Assembly: GCF_009827405.1 (NCBI RefSeq)
Contig: NZ_WTYY01000002.1
Span: 248,001-312,000, forward strand
Direction of reading: 5' to 3'
Source of the DNA: Alteraurantiacibacter aestuarii
Lineage (GTDB): Bacteria > Pseudomonadota > Alphaproteobacteria > Sphingomonadales > Sphingomonadaceae
Length of the DNA: 64,000 nt
The notes under the pieces were generated by a model that saw nothing but the letters and a program-made list of their open reading frames with translations, did not search any database and was not told the DNA's origin. The number at the start of each line of letters is the position of its first letter. The first letter of the stretch is position 1. Of this stretch, positions 33,876 through 43,514 are shown one piece after another. The translations under genes were made by a program, and so were the position numbers.

Positions 33876-35209
33876 TATCGGAATATCGTCTGCGTTGCGG
33901 CGTCGGTGGCCGCCAGCACGGGGAAATCGGTGTAAACCGGATAGGCGCCGGAGGGCATGTACTGGGTCATCAGATTGTGCCGGAGGCCGGATTTGAGGTT
34001 GACCAGGCCGGCCGTTCCCGCCGCGCCAAACCAGCCAAACAGGCCATCGGCATCGTCAATCCCGACCAGTCCGCCCGCGCCAAAGCCGAACTTGCGCTCA
34101 CCAAAGCTGAAGCCGCCATCGGGGGCGAGCGTATCGGGCAGGAGGTTGGACGTGGCGAGGCGCACGCTGGCCTCGCTCATCACGCGCACACCATCGATTG
34201 CGCCATAGCCCGCCAGCATCATCAGGAAGCGGTCATAATCGCTGGAGCTGGAGACCAGACCCGCCCCGCCAAAGGGGAAGGCGGGTTTGTCCAGAAAGAT
34301 CGAACTGTCGGGCAGGTCGATCGGCAGCAGTTCGCCTTCCAGCACGAAGTAATTGGCGGAAAGGCGGGCCTTCTCGCTCTCTGGCACGCGGAAGAAGGTA
34401 CTGGTCATGTCGCAGGGGGTGAAGATGCGCTCCTGCAGGAAGGTATCGAACGCCTTGCCGGTGACCACTTCGATCACCCGGCCCAGCAGGTCCAGCCCGA
34501 CGGAATAGGACCAGTGCGTGCCCGGCTGATAGACCAGCGGCGCGGCGGCAAGCTGGTGGGCAAAGGCCTCCAGGCTGGGAGCCGGCCTGCCGCTGAAAAT
34601 CCCGTCCGGCAATGGCAGGCGGGTGACCTGGCCGGGCACCAGTCCATTGGCATTGTAATAGGCCGCGATCGGTCCCTGCTGGACGATCGAATAGCCAAGG
34701 CCAGACGTGTGCGTCAGGCAGTGGCGCACGGTGATGGGGCGCACGGCGGGCTCCAGATTATCCGCCGTGATCGCGCCGTCATATTCCTTTTGCACCTGCA
34801 TGTTGGCAAAGGCGGGAATGATTTCGGCAATCGGCTGGTCCAGCGTCAGCAGGCCATCTTCAATGCACATCATCACCGCCATGGCAGTGACCGGCTTGGT
34901 CATCGAATAAATCCGGTAAAGCGAATCCGGCCCCGCCATCAGGCCGCTGGTAAAGCTGGTATTCCCGGCGGCGATGAAGGTGGGACTGGCCTGCGCAAAG
35001 CCCAGGCCGGCTACCATATTGGCCACCTTGCCATCCTCCACATAGGAATCGACCATGCGGCGCACGCGCGGCCAGCCGCCATTGGCCAGCGCCATCGCCG
35101 GGCTTGAAAACGGGGCGGCAGAAAGCGCCGCGCCCGCACCCAGCATGGCAGTGCTGCGCAGCACCGCGCGCCGCGAGAGACTTGCGGCCAGAACCTGGCA
35201 GGCGTTCAC
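33875..35209 (-). CDS. serine hydrolase, beta-lactamase/esterase family, Tat-like signal
   Basis: A 444-residue class C beta-lactamase-fold hydrolase (family S12-like). The nucleophile motif S-x-x-K is SMTK (Ser102, Lys105). The Tyr motif is in HWSYSVGLDLLG, and the third motif is probably within FGWFGAAGT. The N-terminus SLSRRAVLRSTAMLG is a twin-arginine signal, so periplasmic. Start: GTG 35209 has GGAG 7 nt upstream; the open frame to 35344 adds a Cys-rich stretch with no family match. It is probably an esterase or D-amino-acid peptidase rather than a resistance enzyme; the substrate is unknown. Confidence 0.88.
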   Translation of the reverse strand: MNACQVLAASLSRRAVLRSTAMLGAGAALSAAPFSSPAMALANGGWPRVRRMVDSYVEDGKVANMVAGLGFAQASPTFIAAGNTSFTSGLMAGPDSLYRIYSMTKPVTAMAVMMCIEDGLLTLDQPIAEIIPAFANMQVQKEYDGAITADNLEPAVRPITVRHCLTHTSGLGYSIVQQGPIAAYYNANGLVPGQVTRLPLPDGIFSGRPAPSLEAFAHQLAAAPLVYQPGTHWSYSVGLDLLGRVIEVVTGKAFDTFLQERIFTPCDMTSTFFRVPESEKARLSANYFVLEGELLPIDLPDSSIFLDKPAFPFGGAGLVSSSSDYDRFLMMLAGYGAIDGVRVMSEASVRLATSNLLPDTLAPDGGFSFGERKFGFGAGGLVGIDDADGLFGWFGAAGTAGLVNLKSGLRHNLMTQYMPSGAYPVYTDFPVLAATDAATQTIFR

Positions 35210-35344
35210 ATGATTTCTCCGGGTATTGATCCAGTTCGAGCGGGGACAGTAGCAGGCGATTGCAGCCCCGCAAGGCCGACGGATCACTGGCATAAATCTG
35301 GCGCAACACTTGTCAGACTTCACTGTCTTATCTATATAAGACAC

Positions 35345-35566
35345 ATGCTCAATATTGTCTCCATACTCATCGGATTGCTGTCACTGGTGATCGTGATCCC
35401 GTCGCAAATTCCCCTGCTTGGCTGGGGCAACTGGCTGGCGCTGCCGCTGGTTGTGGTGGGCATTGCCATCGGCGCGCTTTCGAAATCGGACAGTGGCCGC
35501 AATTTCTGCCTGATCATCTTTGCCGTGGCGGTGGTCCGCCTGTTGCTGGGCGGCGGCGTCCTTTAA
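35345..35566 (+). CDS. small inner-membrane protein
   Basis: A 73-residue, very hydrophobic protein with two or three predicted membrane segments (IVSILIGLLSLVIVIPSQIP, LALPLVVVGIAIGAL, FCLIIFAVAVVRLLLGG). ATG 35345 is taken as start; the frame is open to 35210, but that part reads as untranslated leader over the serine hydrolase promoter. It overlaps the mutY stop by 4 bp. I do not recognise a family. Confidence 0.6.
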   Translation: MLNIVSILIGLLSLVIVIPSQIPLLGWGNWLALPLVVVGIAIGALSKSDSGRNFCLIIFAVAVVRLLLGGGVL

Positions 35567-36600
35567 GCGCGCGCCAGCGCCAGCCGCGCTGCCTTGGCGA
35601 ACAGCGTCGGCAGGCCGGCAGCTTCGATTTCCGCCACCGGCCACCACTCGCCCCCGGTCAGGCCGGATGGCTCACCACAATCATCCCCGGCATGGATCGC
35701 CACGCCCAGTTCCAGGTGGAAATGGGTGAAGCTGTGCCGCACCACGCCGCCCGCGCGCCACGCGCCTGACAGCGGGGCCTCCTCATCGCCGTCACTGCCC
35801 GCAGACCAGCCATCATCGGGCAGAGCGCGCATGCCCCCCAGCATGCCCCTGCCCGGCCGTGTGACCAGCCAGACATGGCTGTCCCGCTCTATCCAGAAGG
35901 CGGTTCCGGTGCGCGACGGCTTGGGCTTCTTGGCCGCCTTGACCGGCAGGCGCAGCGGGTCGCCCGTTACCCTGCCCTGACAGACTTCCTGCAACGGACA
36001 CAACAGGCACCTGGCATCGCGCGCGGTGCAGATGGTGGCGCCCAGATCCATCATCGCCTGCGCGAAATCACCCGATCGCTCGTCCGGCGTAATGCTGTCT
36101 GCCCGTTGGCGGATGATCTTGCGCGATCCGGGCAGCGGCTCCTCTATCGCGAACAGGCGTGAGACCACCCGCTCGACATTGGCATCCACCACCACGGCGC
36201 GCCGGCCAAAGGCAATCGCCGCAATCGCCGCTGCGGTATAGGCGCCCAGCCCCGGCAGCTGGCGCAGTTCCTCCTCGGTATCGGGAAAGCCGCCCATGGC
36301 CGCCACTTCGCGCGCTGCGGCCACAAGATTGCGGGCGCGCGAGTAATATCCAAGGCCCGCCCATGCCGCCATAACCTCCTCCTCCGGTGCAGCGGCGAGA
36401 GCCTGCACGTCGGGCCATCTCTGGGTAAATCTGCTGAAATAGGGGGCAACGGCGGCGGTGGTGGTCTGCTGCAACATCACTTCGGACAGCCACACGCGGT
36501 ACGGATCGGGCAGCGCACTACCGGGGGCCGCGCGCCACGTCAGGCTGCGCGCATGATCGGCGTACCAATCCAAAAGCAGGCTGGCGACCCTATCCTCCAT
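35563..36600 (-). CDS. mutY: A/G-specific adenine glycosylase MutY
   Basis: A 345-residue base-excision repair enzyme that removes adenine mispaired with 8-oxoguanine. Seen: EVMLQQTTTAAVAPYF, the helix-hairpin-helix LPGLGAYTAAAIAAIAF with the catalytic Asp in VVDANVERV, the [4Fe-4S] motif C-x6-C-x2-C-x5-C (CTARDARCLLCPLQEVC), and a C-terminal Nudix-like 8-oxoG recognition domain (THFHLELGV). ATG 36600 (MEDRVASLLLDW) is chosen; the open frame to 36810 runs antisense across the divergent DciA-like gene. Confidence 0.96.
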   Translation of the reverse strand: MEDRVASLLLDWYADHARSLTWRAAPGSALPDPYRVWLSEVMLQQTTTAAVAPYFSRFTQRWPDVQALAAAPEEEVMAAWAGLGYYSRARNLVAAAREVAAMGGFPDTEEELRQLPGLGAYTAAAIAAIAFGRRAVVVDANVERVVSRLFAIEEPLPGSRKIIRQRADSITPDERSGDFAQAMMDLGATICTARDARCLLCPLQEVCQGRVTGDPLRLPVKAAKKPKPSRTGTAFWIERDSHVWLVTRPGRGMLGGMRALPDDGWSAGSDGDEEAPLSGAWRAGGVVRHSFTHFHLELGVAIHAGDDCGEPSGLTGGEWWPVAEIEAAGLPTLFAKAARLALARA

Positions 36601-36629
36601 GCCCCGGTCATGGCATAGCCATCCGCGCA

Positions 36630-37202
36630 ATGGAACGCGACAGCGACAAGCCTGAGAAGAAGTCCCCCGCAAAGGCCCCTGCAAGGGGTCCTGCCAAGGG
36701 GAAGCCGAAACCCTATGAGCGCCCGCGCGGCGGCATGGCCAGACCCGTGTCCGAACTGGTTCCGCAGATCGGCCGCGCCGCTTTTCGCCGTTTTGGCTTT
36801 GTCCAGGCATCGGTGGTGACGCGCTGGCCGGAAATCGTGGGCGAAACCCACGCCAGGGTGTGCGCCCCCGAATCGATCCGCTTCCCGCCGGGAGAGAAGG
36901 CCGACGGCATCCTCCAGCTGGTGGTGAAGCCTGCTCACGCTCCGCTGATCCAGCACGTCATTCCCGAAATAATCGAGCGGGTGAACCGTTTCTTCGGTTA
37001 TAAGGCCGTTGCCCGCGTGAAAATGCGGCAAGGTGAGGTTAAGCCACAGAATGCTGAGGCAAACAGGGCTGCGCCGGTGTCGCTCAAACCCATTCCGATG
37101 GAACTGGGTGACAGCCTGCGCGATATTGGCGACCCCGAACTGCGCACGGTGCTCGAATCGCTGGCGCGCTCGATCGGGGCAAGAGAGGACGAAGGCAGAT
37201 GA
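36630..37202 (+). CDS. DUF721 / DciA-like protein
   Basis: A 190-residue protein with a basic, Pro/Lys-rich disordered N-terminus (about 1-35) and a DUF721 domain (about 40-120; RRFGFVQASVVTRWPEIVGE, GILQLVVKPAHAPLIQHV). DUF721 proteins include DciA, the ancestral loader of the DnaB replicative helicase. It diverges from mutY with 29 bp between starts and overlaps the next gene by 4 bp. Helicase loading is a family inference. Confidence 0.85.
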   Translation: MERDSDKPEKKSPAKAPARGPAKGKPKPYERPRGGMARPVSELVPQIGRAAFRRFGFVQASVVTRWPEIVGETHARVCAPESIRFPPGEKADGILQLVVKPAHAPLIQHVIPEIIERVNRFFGYKAVARVKMRQGEVKPQNAEANRAAPVSLKPIPMELGDSLRDIGDPELRTVLESLARSIGAREDEGR

Positions 37203-37888
37203 AACGCGCCATTCTGGCAGGGCTGTTGCTGGCAGCAGCACCGCTCACTACACTCAGCGGGCAAAATGCGCGCACGCAGGACTGGGGCGCCACTTTTTCA
37301 GAAACTGACGGCGGCCACCGTCTGGGCAATCCCGATGCGGCGACCAAGCTGATCACCTTTATCAGCTATTCCTGCCCGCATTGCGCCAATTTTGAACTGC
37401 AATCGGATGCGCCCCTGCGGCTCAACTATATCCAGACCGGCCAGGCCAGTCTGGAAGTGCGCCACGTGATCCGCAATCCGCTGGATCTGGCGGCGGTGCT
37501 GACCACCGAATGCGGACCGGAAAGCAAGTTCTGGGGCAATCACCGCACCATGCTGCGCGCGCAGGAGCGCTGGCTGCAGGTGGCGATAGAGGCCACTCCG
37601 GCACAGACCCAACGCTGGACCACCGGCACGGTGGGCGCACGCATGCGCGCCATCGCCTCCGATCTCGACTTCTACGAACTGATGGAACCGCGCGGATACA
37701 GCTCTGTGCAGCTGGACCAGTGCCTGACGGATGAAGCAGCCGCACGTGCCGTTGCCGAGCGCGCGCGGGCAGACAACACAAGGTGGGAAATTCCCGGCAC
37801 GCCAAGCTTCGCCATCAATGGCGCCATGGTCGCCGGAGTGCACGATTGGGCCAACTTGCAGCGATCGCTGACCGCGGCGGGCCAATAG
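37199..37888 (+). CDS. periplasmic DsbA-like thiol oxidoreductase
   Basis: A 229-residue thioredoxin-fold protein with a signal peptide (about 1-21). The active site is CPHC (Cys59-Cys62), as in DsbA; the cis-Pro region is WEIPGTPSFAINGAMV. It probably introduces disulfides in the periplasm or keeps them correct. ATG 37199 overlaps the DUF721 stop (ATGA). A second Dsb-like gene follows after 107 bp. Confidence 0.92.
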   Translation: MKRAILAGLLLAAAPLTTLSGQNARTQDWGATFSETDGGHRLGNPDAATKLITFISYSCPHCANFELQSDAPLRLNYIQTGQASLEVRHVIRNPLDLAAVLTTECGPESKFWGNHRTMLRAQERWLQVAIEATPAQTQRWTTGTVGARMRAIASDLDFYELMEPRGYSSVQLDQCLTDEAAARAVAERARADNTRWEIPGTPSFAINGAMVAGVHDWANLQRSLTAAGQ

Positions 37889-37995
37889 GTGGGCATATCC
37901 TGTGCAAAAGCCCGTTTTGCCCGCAACCCGTATTTTGAGAACCCCTGCCCCTTGGGCTAGCCTTTTCCCGACAAGCAAATGACTGGATTGACCTG

Positions 37996-38748
37996 ATGAC
38001 CATGCTGCGCAGCATCGCCCTTGCCACTATTTCCGCCCCGCTGTTTCTGGGGCTTGCCGCCTGCAGTTCAGAGGATGACGCCACCGGCAGCCTGACGGCA
38101 GAGCCCATTGAGTCCATCGCAGCCCCTGCCGGCAGCGACTGGAACCTGCAGGCCGTGCGTACGGAGCAGGCCGGCTGGCTGGTGGGCAATCCCGATGCAC
38201 CGATCAAGCTGGTCGAATATGGCTCGCTCACCTGTCCCGCCTGTGCGCAGTTTTCCATGGACGGATCGCGCAAGCTGCATGAGGAATATGTCGCATCGGG
38301 CCGCGTCAGCTATGAATTCCGCAGCGTGATGATCCACGGCGTGGTCGACCTGCTGCTGACCCGCGCGCTGGAATGCTCCCCGGTCACCGCCGCCGTGCCG
38401 ATTGCCGACCAGATCTGGGGCGATCTCAACGCCGTGACCGGTCCGTTCCAGAACAATACCGCCGCACTGGAAGCCGCCAACAGCCTGCCCAATGACCAGC
38501 GCTTCCTGGCGCTGGCCGAAGCAGGCGGAGTGGGCGAGTTCTTCGCCGCGCGCGGGATCAGCCGCGATCAGACCGCTGCGTGCTTCAACGATGTCGCCGC
38601 CATCCAGACGCTGGCTGAAACGACCCAGACCGTGTCGGAAGAAGCGGGTGTGACCGGCACGCCCACGTTCTTCCTCAATGGCCAACGCCTCGATGGCGCC
38701 AACTGGGCCAGCGTCGAAGCCGCGCTGCAACAAGCCGGCGCCCGCTGA
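37996..38748 (+). CDS. DsbA-like thiol oxidoreductase, predicted lipoprotein
   Basis: A 250-residue thioredoxin-fold protein. The N-terminus has a lipobox LAAC (modified Cys23), then an acidic linker, so it should be membrane-anchored facing the periplasm. The active site is CPAC (Cys80-Cys83); the cis-Pro region is TGTPTFFLNGQRLDG. It resembles the preceding DsbA-like protein in plan (G-NPDA-x-KL before the active site), which suggests an old tandem duplication. smc follows after 26 bp. Confidence 0.92.
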   Translation: MTMLRSIALATISAPLFLGLAACSSEDDATGSLTAEPIESIAAPAGSDWNLQAVRTEQAGWLVGNPDAPIKLVEYGSLTCPACAQFSMDGSRKLHEEYVASGRVSYEFRSVMIHGVVDLLLTRALECSPVTAAVPIADQIWGDLNAVTGPFQNNTAALEAANSLPNDQRFLALAEAGGVGEFFAARGISRDQTAACFNDVAAIQTLAETTQTVSEEAGVTGTPTFFLNGQRLDGANWASVEAALQQAGAR

Positions 38749-38774
38749 GCGGCGCGGGATAAAGGCACAGCCGG

Positions 38775-41700
38775 ATGCAGATCAGGAAGCTCAGACTCTC
38801 AGGGTTCAAGAGCTTCGTAGAGCCGGCTGAACTGCGCATAGAACCGGGGCTGACGGGGGTTGTCGGCCCCAATGGCTGCGGCAAGTCCAACCTGCTGGAG
38901 GCAATCCGCTGGGTGATGGGTGAAAACTCGCCCAAATCCATGCGCTCTGGCGGAATGGAGGATGTGATCTTCGCGGGCACCGCCACCCGCCCTCCGCGCG
39001 ATTTTGCCGAAGTTGTCCTCCACGCCGCCGATGATCAGGGTGAGGAGCTGAACGTCACCCGCCGGATAGAGCGCGGCGCGGGCAGCGCCTACCGCGTCAA
39101 TGGCAGCGACGTGCGGGCCAAGGACGTGTCGCTGGTGTTCGCCGATGCCGCCACCGGCGCGCATTCGCCCGCGCTGGTCAGCCAGGGCAAGATCGCCCAG
39201 GTCATCGCCGCCAAGCCTGCCGAACGGCGGATGATGCTGGAAGAGGCAGCAGGTATTGCCGGGCTGCATGTCCGCCGCCGCGATGCCGAAAACAAGCTCA
39301 ACCAGACGGAGCGCAATCTCGCCCGGCTGGAGGACCTGATGGCCGGACTGGACAGCCAGATATCGTCGCTTCGGCGGCAGGCGCGGCAAGCCGAACGCTA
39401 CAAGGAACTGACCGCCACCATCCAGATTGCCGAGGCGCGGCTGCTGTTCGCCCGGTGGCGCGATGCGGCATCGGCGGCGGAGGCTGCCCGCGAACAGGCC
39501 AAGCTGGCCGATGGCAAGGTGGCCAGCGCACAGGAAGCGGCCAGGCAGGCGCAGAAGCTGCAACACGAGCTCGCCCAGAAGCTGGCCGATTTGCGGGAGG
39601 AACTGGCCGACCGCCGCGATGATGCCAGCGCCCACGGTCACCGCATGGCGGCGCTATCCACCCAGCTGGAAGCCGCCCAGCAGCGCCTCGCCGATCTCGA
39701 CCGCCAGAAGCAGCGGCTGGAAGAAGATCGCGGCGAGGCTGACCGGATGACGCGCGATGCCGCGCAGGCGCTCAAGACGCTGGAACAGACGCTGGCCGCA
39801 GGGGAAAAGGCGCTGGCGGAGGATGAGGCAAAGCGCCCCGCCCTGCTCGCCAGATCCGAAGATATGGACCGCGCCGGCCGCACTGCCGAACTGGCGCTGG
39901 CCAAAGCCACAGCGGATCACGCCGGGGTGGAGGCCGAGTGGCGGGTGGCGGACGCTGAACTGGCGCAGGCGCAATCGCGGCTGGACCGGCTGGACCAGGA
40001 CGCGCGCCGCCTGACCGCTCAGCGCGAAAGCCTGAGCGAGGAAGGCGATCCGCAGCAGGCGGTCACGCAGGCCAGGGGCAATGCCGAACATGCCGCCGCC
40101 CGGCTGGAGGAATTGCGCGCCCGGCTGGAAGCAGAACGCGCCCGCAAGGATGCGCTGACCGCGCAGCGCGATGCCGCCGCCAGCGCGCTATCGTCTGCCC
40201 GGGCCGAACTGGCGGGCGTGGAGCGCGAGTTTCAGGCGCTGGAACGCGACCGGGCAGCGCGCGCCAAGCGGCAGAGCAGCCAGCACGGCCTGCCCTCCGC
40301 ACTGGACAAGCTCTCGGCCGAAAAGGGCTATGAGCGCGCGCTCGCCGCAGTGCTTGGCCGCGATGGCAAATCACCATTGGGGATGCCGGAGAAGGCTGCC
40401 GAAGGGCGGTTCTGGACCGGCTCCGCCGTGCCAACCAAGGTGGCGGACAGTCTGGCCGATCATGTGCGCGCCTGCCCCGATCAGCTCGCTGCCCGCCTCG
40501 CCCTGGTGCATGTTGCCGATGCGGACGACGGGCGCGTGCTTTCGCCGGGCGAATGGCTGGTGACACGCGATGGTTTCCTGCGCCGCTGGGACGGCTTCAT
40601 CGCGCGCGGGGAAGGCGCTGCCGAGGCTGCTCGGCTGGAAGCGGACAACCGCTTTGAGGATCTGGAAGGCCAGTTGCCAGCGCTGCGGGAGGCTCTGTCC
40701 GCTGCGCAGACCATGCATGAACGGCTGAGCGAGGAAGCATCAGAGCTGCAACGCGAACTGGTGGCCGTGGAGCGCGCGGTGAATGAAGCCGCAGAGGCGG
40801 AGCGTCAGGCCCTGCGCGCGCTCGATCAGGCAGAGGACCGGCGCGAGCGGTTGGCCGCGCGGCTGGAGGAAATCGCCGCCGCCGAACAGGAACTGGCCCA
40901 GCAGCGCACAATTGCCGAAAGCGAAGTGAAGGCCGCGCAGGACAAGCGCGCCGCTCTGCCCGATCCGGCGAGCGGGCGCGCCTCGCTGGATGCTGCGCGC
41001 GCGCGGCACGAGGCGGCGCGTGAGGCGGTGCAGGCGGCAATGGCCAGCCTTGCCGCGCATGATCAGGCGCTGGCCGTGGCGCGTGAACGTGTGGCGGCCC
41101 AGCGATCGGACAAGAGCAACTGGCAGGCGCGCGCTGGCGAGGCGGCGCAGCGACTGGCGGGCATGGCCGCGCGGTTCGAGGAGATCGAGGAAGAACGCGC
41201 CGTCACCGCAGCCAAGCCCGAAGGCCTGATGCGTGAGATTGAGGGCGGTGAGGCTGTGCGCGCCCGGCTGGGGGCGGAACTGGCCGCCGCCGATGCCGCA
41301 GTGAACGCCGCGAATGAGGAAATGCGCGTGGCCGAAGGCGCGCTGCATGAAGCCAATGAAGCGCTCTCCACCGCCCGGGAAAACCGCGCCACACTGGCCG
41401 CGCGCGCGGAAAACGAGGAATCCCGGCGCGAGGAAATGGCGCGCATTTCGGGCGAGCGCTTCCAGTGCCCACCCTCGCTGCTGGGCAGCAGGCTTGCGTT
41501 CGATACCGAGCAGGTCAAGGATTCCTCCGCCGAAAGCGAGGAGATGGACCGGCTCGTCACCAGCCGCGAGCGGATCGGCCCGGTTAATCTTGTGGCTGCC
41601 GACGAGCTGGCCCGGATCGAGCAGGAACACGGTGCCAGCGCCGCCGAGCAGGAGGAGCTGGCCGAGGCGGTCAACCGCCTGCGCGGATCGATCGGCAATC

Positions 41701-42200
41701 TCAACCGTGAGGGGCGCGAGCGCCTGCGCACGGCGTTCGAGGCGGTGGACGGCCACTTCCGCCACCTGTTCACCCGCCTGTTCGAAGGCGGACAGGCGCA
41801 TCTGGCGCTGATCGACAGCGATGATCCGCTGGAGGCTGGCCTGGAAATCTACGCCCAGCCACCGGGCAAGCGCCTGCAATCGCTCAGCCTGCTATCGGGT
41901 GGCGAGCAAGCACTAACCGCAACCGCGCTTATATTTGCGCTGTTTTTAACCAATCCGGCACCAATTTGCGTGCTGGACGAGGTCGATGCGCCGCTCGACG
42001 ATGCCAATATCGATCGCTTCTGCGACCTGCTCGATTCGATGGTGAAGGAAACCGACACACGCTATCTGATCGTCACCCATAATGCCGTGACGATGAGCCG
42101 CATGCACCGCCTGTTCGGCGTGACCATGGTGGAAAAGGGTATCAGCCGCCTCGTCAGCGTGGACCTTGGCGCGGCCGAGGAACTGCTGGCGGCGGAATAG
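38775..42200 (+). CDS. smc: chromosome segregation ATPase SMC
   Basis: A 1141-residue SMC protein for chromosome compaction and segregation with ScpA-ScpB. Walker A is GPNGCGKSN (31-39). Two long coiled coils (about 165-490 and 640-980, rich in Ala/Glu/Arg) flank a hinge (about 500-640; LSAEKGYERALAAVLG). The C-terminal ATPase half has the signature LLSGGEQALTATAL and Walker B VLDEVDAPLDDANID. Full length for the family. The gene order with two Dsb-like genes upstream looks conserved in sphingomonads. Confidence 0.97.
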   Translation: MQIRKLRLSGFKSFVEPAELRIEPGLTGVVGPNGCGKSNLLEAIRWVMGENSPKSMRSGGMEDVIFAGTATRPPRDFAEVVLHAADDQGEELNVTRRIERGAGSAYRVNGSDVRAKDVSLVFADAATGAHSPALVSQGKIAQVIAAKPAERRMMLEEAAGIAGLHVRRRDAENKLNQTERNLARLEDLMAGLDSQISSLRRQARQAERYKELTATIQIAEARLLFARWRDAASAAEAAREQAKLADGKVASAQEAARQAQKLQHELAQKLADLREELADRRDDASAHGHRMAALSTQLEAAQQRLADLDRQKQRLEEDRGEADRMTRDAAQALKTLEQTLAAGEKALAEDEAKRPALLARSEDMDRAGRTAELALAKATADHAGVEAEWRVADAELAQAQSRLDRLDQDARRLTAQRESLSEEGDPQQAVTQARGNAEHAAARLEELRARLEAERARKDALTAQRDAAASALSSARAELAGVEREFQALERDRAARAKRQSSQHGLPSALDKLSAEKGYERALAAVLGRDGKSPLGMPEKAAEGRFWTGSAVPTKVADSLADHVRACPDQLAARLALVHVADADDGRVLSPGEWLVTRDGFLRRWDGFIARGEGAAEAARLEADNRFEDLEGQLPALREALSAAQTMHERLSEEASELQRELVAVERAVNEAAEAERQALRALDQAEDRRERLAARLEEIAAAEQELAQQRTIAESEVKAAQDKRAALPDPASGRASLDAARARHEAAREAVQAAMASLAAHDQALAVARERVAAQRSDKSNWQARAGEAAQRLAGMAARFEEIEEERAVTAAKPEGLMREIEGGEAVRARLGAELAAADAAVNAANEEMRVAEGALHEANEALSTARENRATLAARAENEESRREEMARISGERFQCPPSLLGSRLAFDTEQVKDSSAESEEMDRLVTSRERIGPVNLVAADELARIEQEHGASAAEQEELAEAVNRLRGSIGNLNREGRERLRTAFEAVDGHFRHLFTRLFEGGQAHLALIDSDDPLEAGLEIYAQPPGKRLQSLSLLSGGEQALTATALIFALFLTNPAPICVLDEVDAPLDDANIDRFCDLLDSMVKETDTRYLIVTHNAVTMSRMHRLFGVTMVEKGISRLVSVDLGAAEELLAAE

Positions 42201-42206
42201 CCCGTT

Positions 42207-42686
42207 ATGGCCGGACCTGCGACCTTTCGTCGCCTGACGAAATATCTGTCCGATCCGCTGGAACAGCCCGTGTGGCCCGAAGGCATCTGCCTGGCGACAT
42301 TCGATCCAGAGCGTGATGGTGACCATGTGCACGCGCTGCTGACGCAGATCTATGCCGAAGCGAGCTCCCCCCTGCCTGCTCTGGACGCATGGCGCGACTG
42401 GCTGCTGACTGATCCCGACTATGCGCCGGACACGATCTTTCTCGCCCGTGGTCCCGGCAAGGCGCTGGTTGGAATCTGCCTGTGCTGGAAAAATGCCTTC
42501 ATCAAGGACCTCGCCGTTGCGGCCAGCCATCGCCGGCACGGCATCGGCAAGGCGCTGCTTCTCCACAGCTTCGCCCATTTCGCGCAGCACGGATACGAAT
42601 CGGTCGAACTGAAGGTGGAAATTGCCAACCGGTCGGGGGCCGAACGACTCTACCGCAGTCTGGGCATGACCGACATGGGCCGCTGA
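42207..42686 (+). CDS. GNAT family N-acetyltransferase
   Basis: A 159-residue GNAT-fold protein starting 7 bp after smc. The acetyl-CoA loop is in IKDLAVAASHRRHGIGKALLLH (about 95-116, motif A), and motif B reads NRSGAERLYRSLGM. Nothing in the sequence identifies the substrate. Confidence 0.87.
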   Translation: MAGPATFRRLTKYLSDPLEQPVWPEGICLATFDPERDGDHVHALLTQIYAEASSPLPALDAWRDWLLTDPDYAPDTIFLARGPGKALVGICLCWKNAFIKDLAVAASHRRHGIGKALLLHSFAHFAQHGYESVELKVEIANRSGAERLYRSLGMTDMGR

Positions 42687-42773
42687 CCGGCAGCATCGCC
42701 GCGCAGTGCATCACAAATAGCTCGCGCCAACATCCCCCAGGGCTGATATCTTTGCCAGCAAGGGAGACGAGGC

Positions 42774-43511
42774 ATGGACGATTTCACACGGCGGCAGGCA
42801 TTGGGAGCGGCAGGCGCTGCGGGCCTGACCGTGGTAGCACTGGCCACGCCAGCCGCAGCGCAGGGTGCAACACAAGGTGCAGCACAGGACGCGCTTGTGC
42901 GGCCCCCGGCCTTCTCCGCGCTGCATGAACCCCGGCCCCTGCGCTTCGATCCGGCCCGGCTGACGGGCCTTTCAGAGCGGCTGATCACCTCCCATTGGCA
43001 GAACAATTACCAGGGGTCCGTGCGCGCGCTCAATGTGGTGGAGCAGCGGCTGGCCGCAGCCATGGCAGACCCCGATTTCCCCGCGCCGGTCTATGGCGGG
43101 CTGAAGCGCGAGGAACTGCACCGCACCGGCTCCGTCATCCTGCATGAACTCTATTTTGACGGACTGGGCGGCGATGGCGAAAAGGGGGGATCTCTGGCCG
43201 TTGCGCTGGCCGCCGCATTCGGCAGCATCGATGCGTGGGAAGCAGAGTTTCGCCGCACGGCGATGAGTCTGGCGGGCGGATCGGGCTGGTGCATTCTTGC
43301 CTGCAACCAGCACACCGGGTCCCTGCATAATTACTGGGCCTGGGATCACATGCACGGCGCTATCGCGGGCGTTCCGCTGATCGCGCTGGATATGTATGAG
43401 CATAGCTACCACATGGATTATGGCACGGCAGCGGCGCGCTATGTCGATGCCTTCATGGCCAATCTGGACTGGGAAATCGTGGAGGCGCGATATCAGGCGG
43501 CGCTGCGCTGA
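42774..43511 (+). CDS. Fe/Mn-family superoxide dismutase with Tat-like signal
   Basis: A 245-residue superoxide dismutase. The N-terminus [16 protein letters not shown] is a twin-arginine signal with a Gly/Ala-rich linker, so export is likely. Metal ligands can be aligned: His in [10 protein letters not shown], His in VILHELYF, and Asp/His in [12 protein letters not shown]. The region normally reading HHQTY is replaced by QNNYQGSV, as in a divergent exported subgroup. Shine-Dalgarno AGGGAG lies upstream of ATG 42774. Probable role: removing superoxide in the periplasm; metal preference is not readable. Confidence 0.88.
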   Translation: MDDFTRRQALGAAGAAGLTVVALATPAAAQGATQGAAQDALVRPPAFSALHEPRPLRFDPARLTGLSERLITSHWQNNYQGSVRALNVVEQRLAAAMADPDFPAPVYGGLKREELHRTGSVILHELYFDGLGGDGEKGGSLAVALAAAFGSIDAWEAEFRRTAMSLAGGSGWCILACNQHTGSLHNYWAWDHMHGAIAGVPLIALDMYEHSYHMDYGTAAARYVDAFMANLDWEIVEARYQAALR

Positions 43512-43514
43512 GCC

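Noticed and set aside
33425..35107. 560-residue open frame on the plus strand opposite nudC and the serine hydrolase
   Set aside because: Antisense shadow of two genes with complete catalytic motifs; no start signal or family motif.
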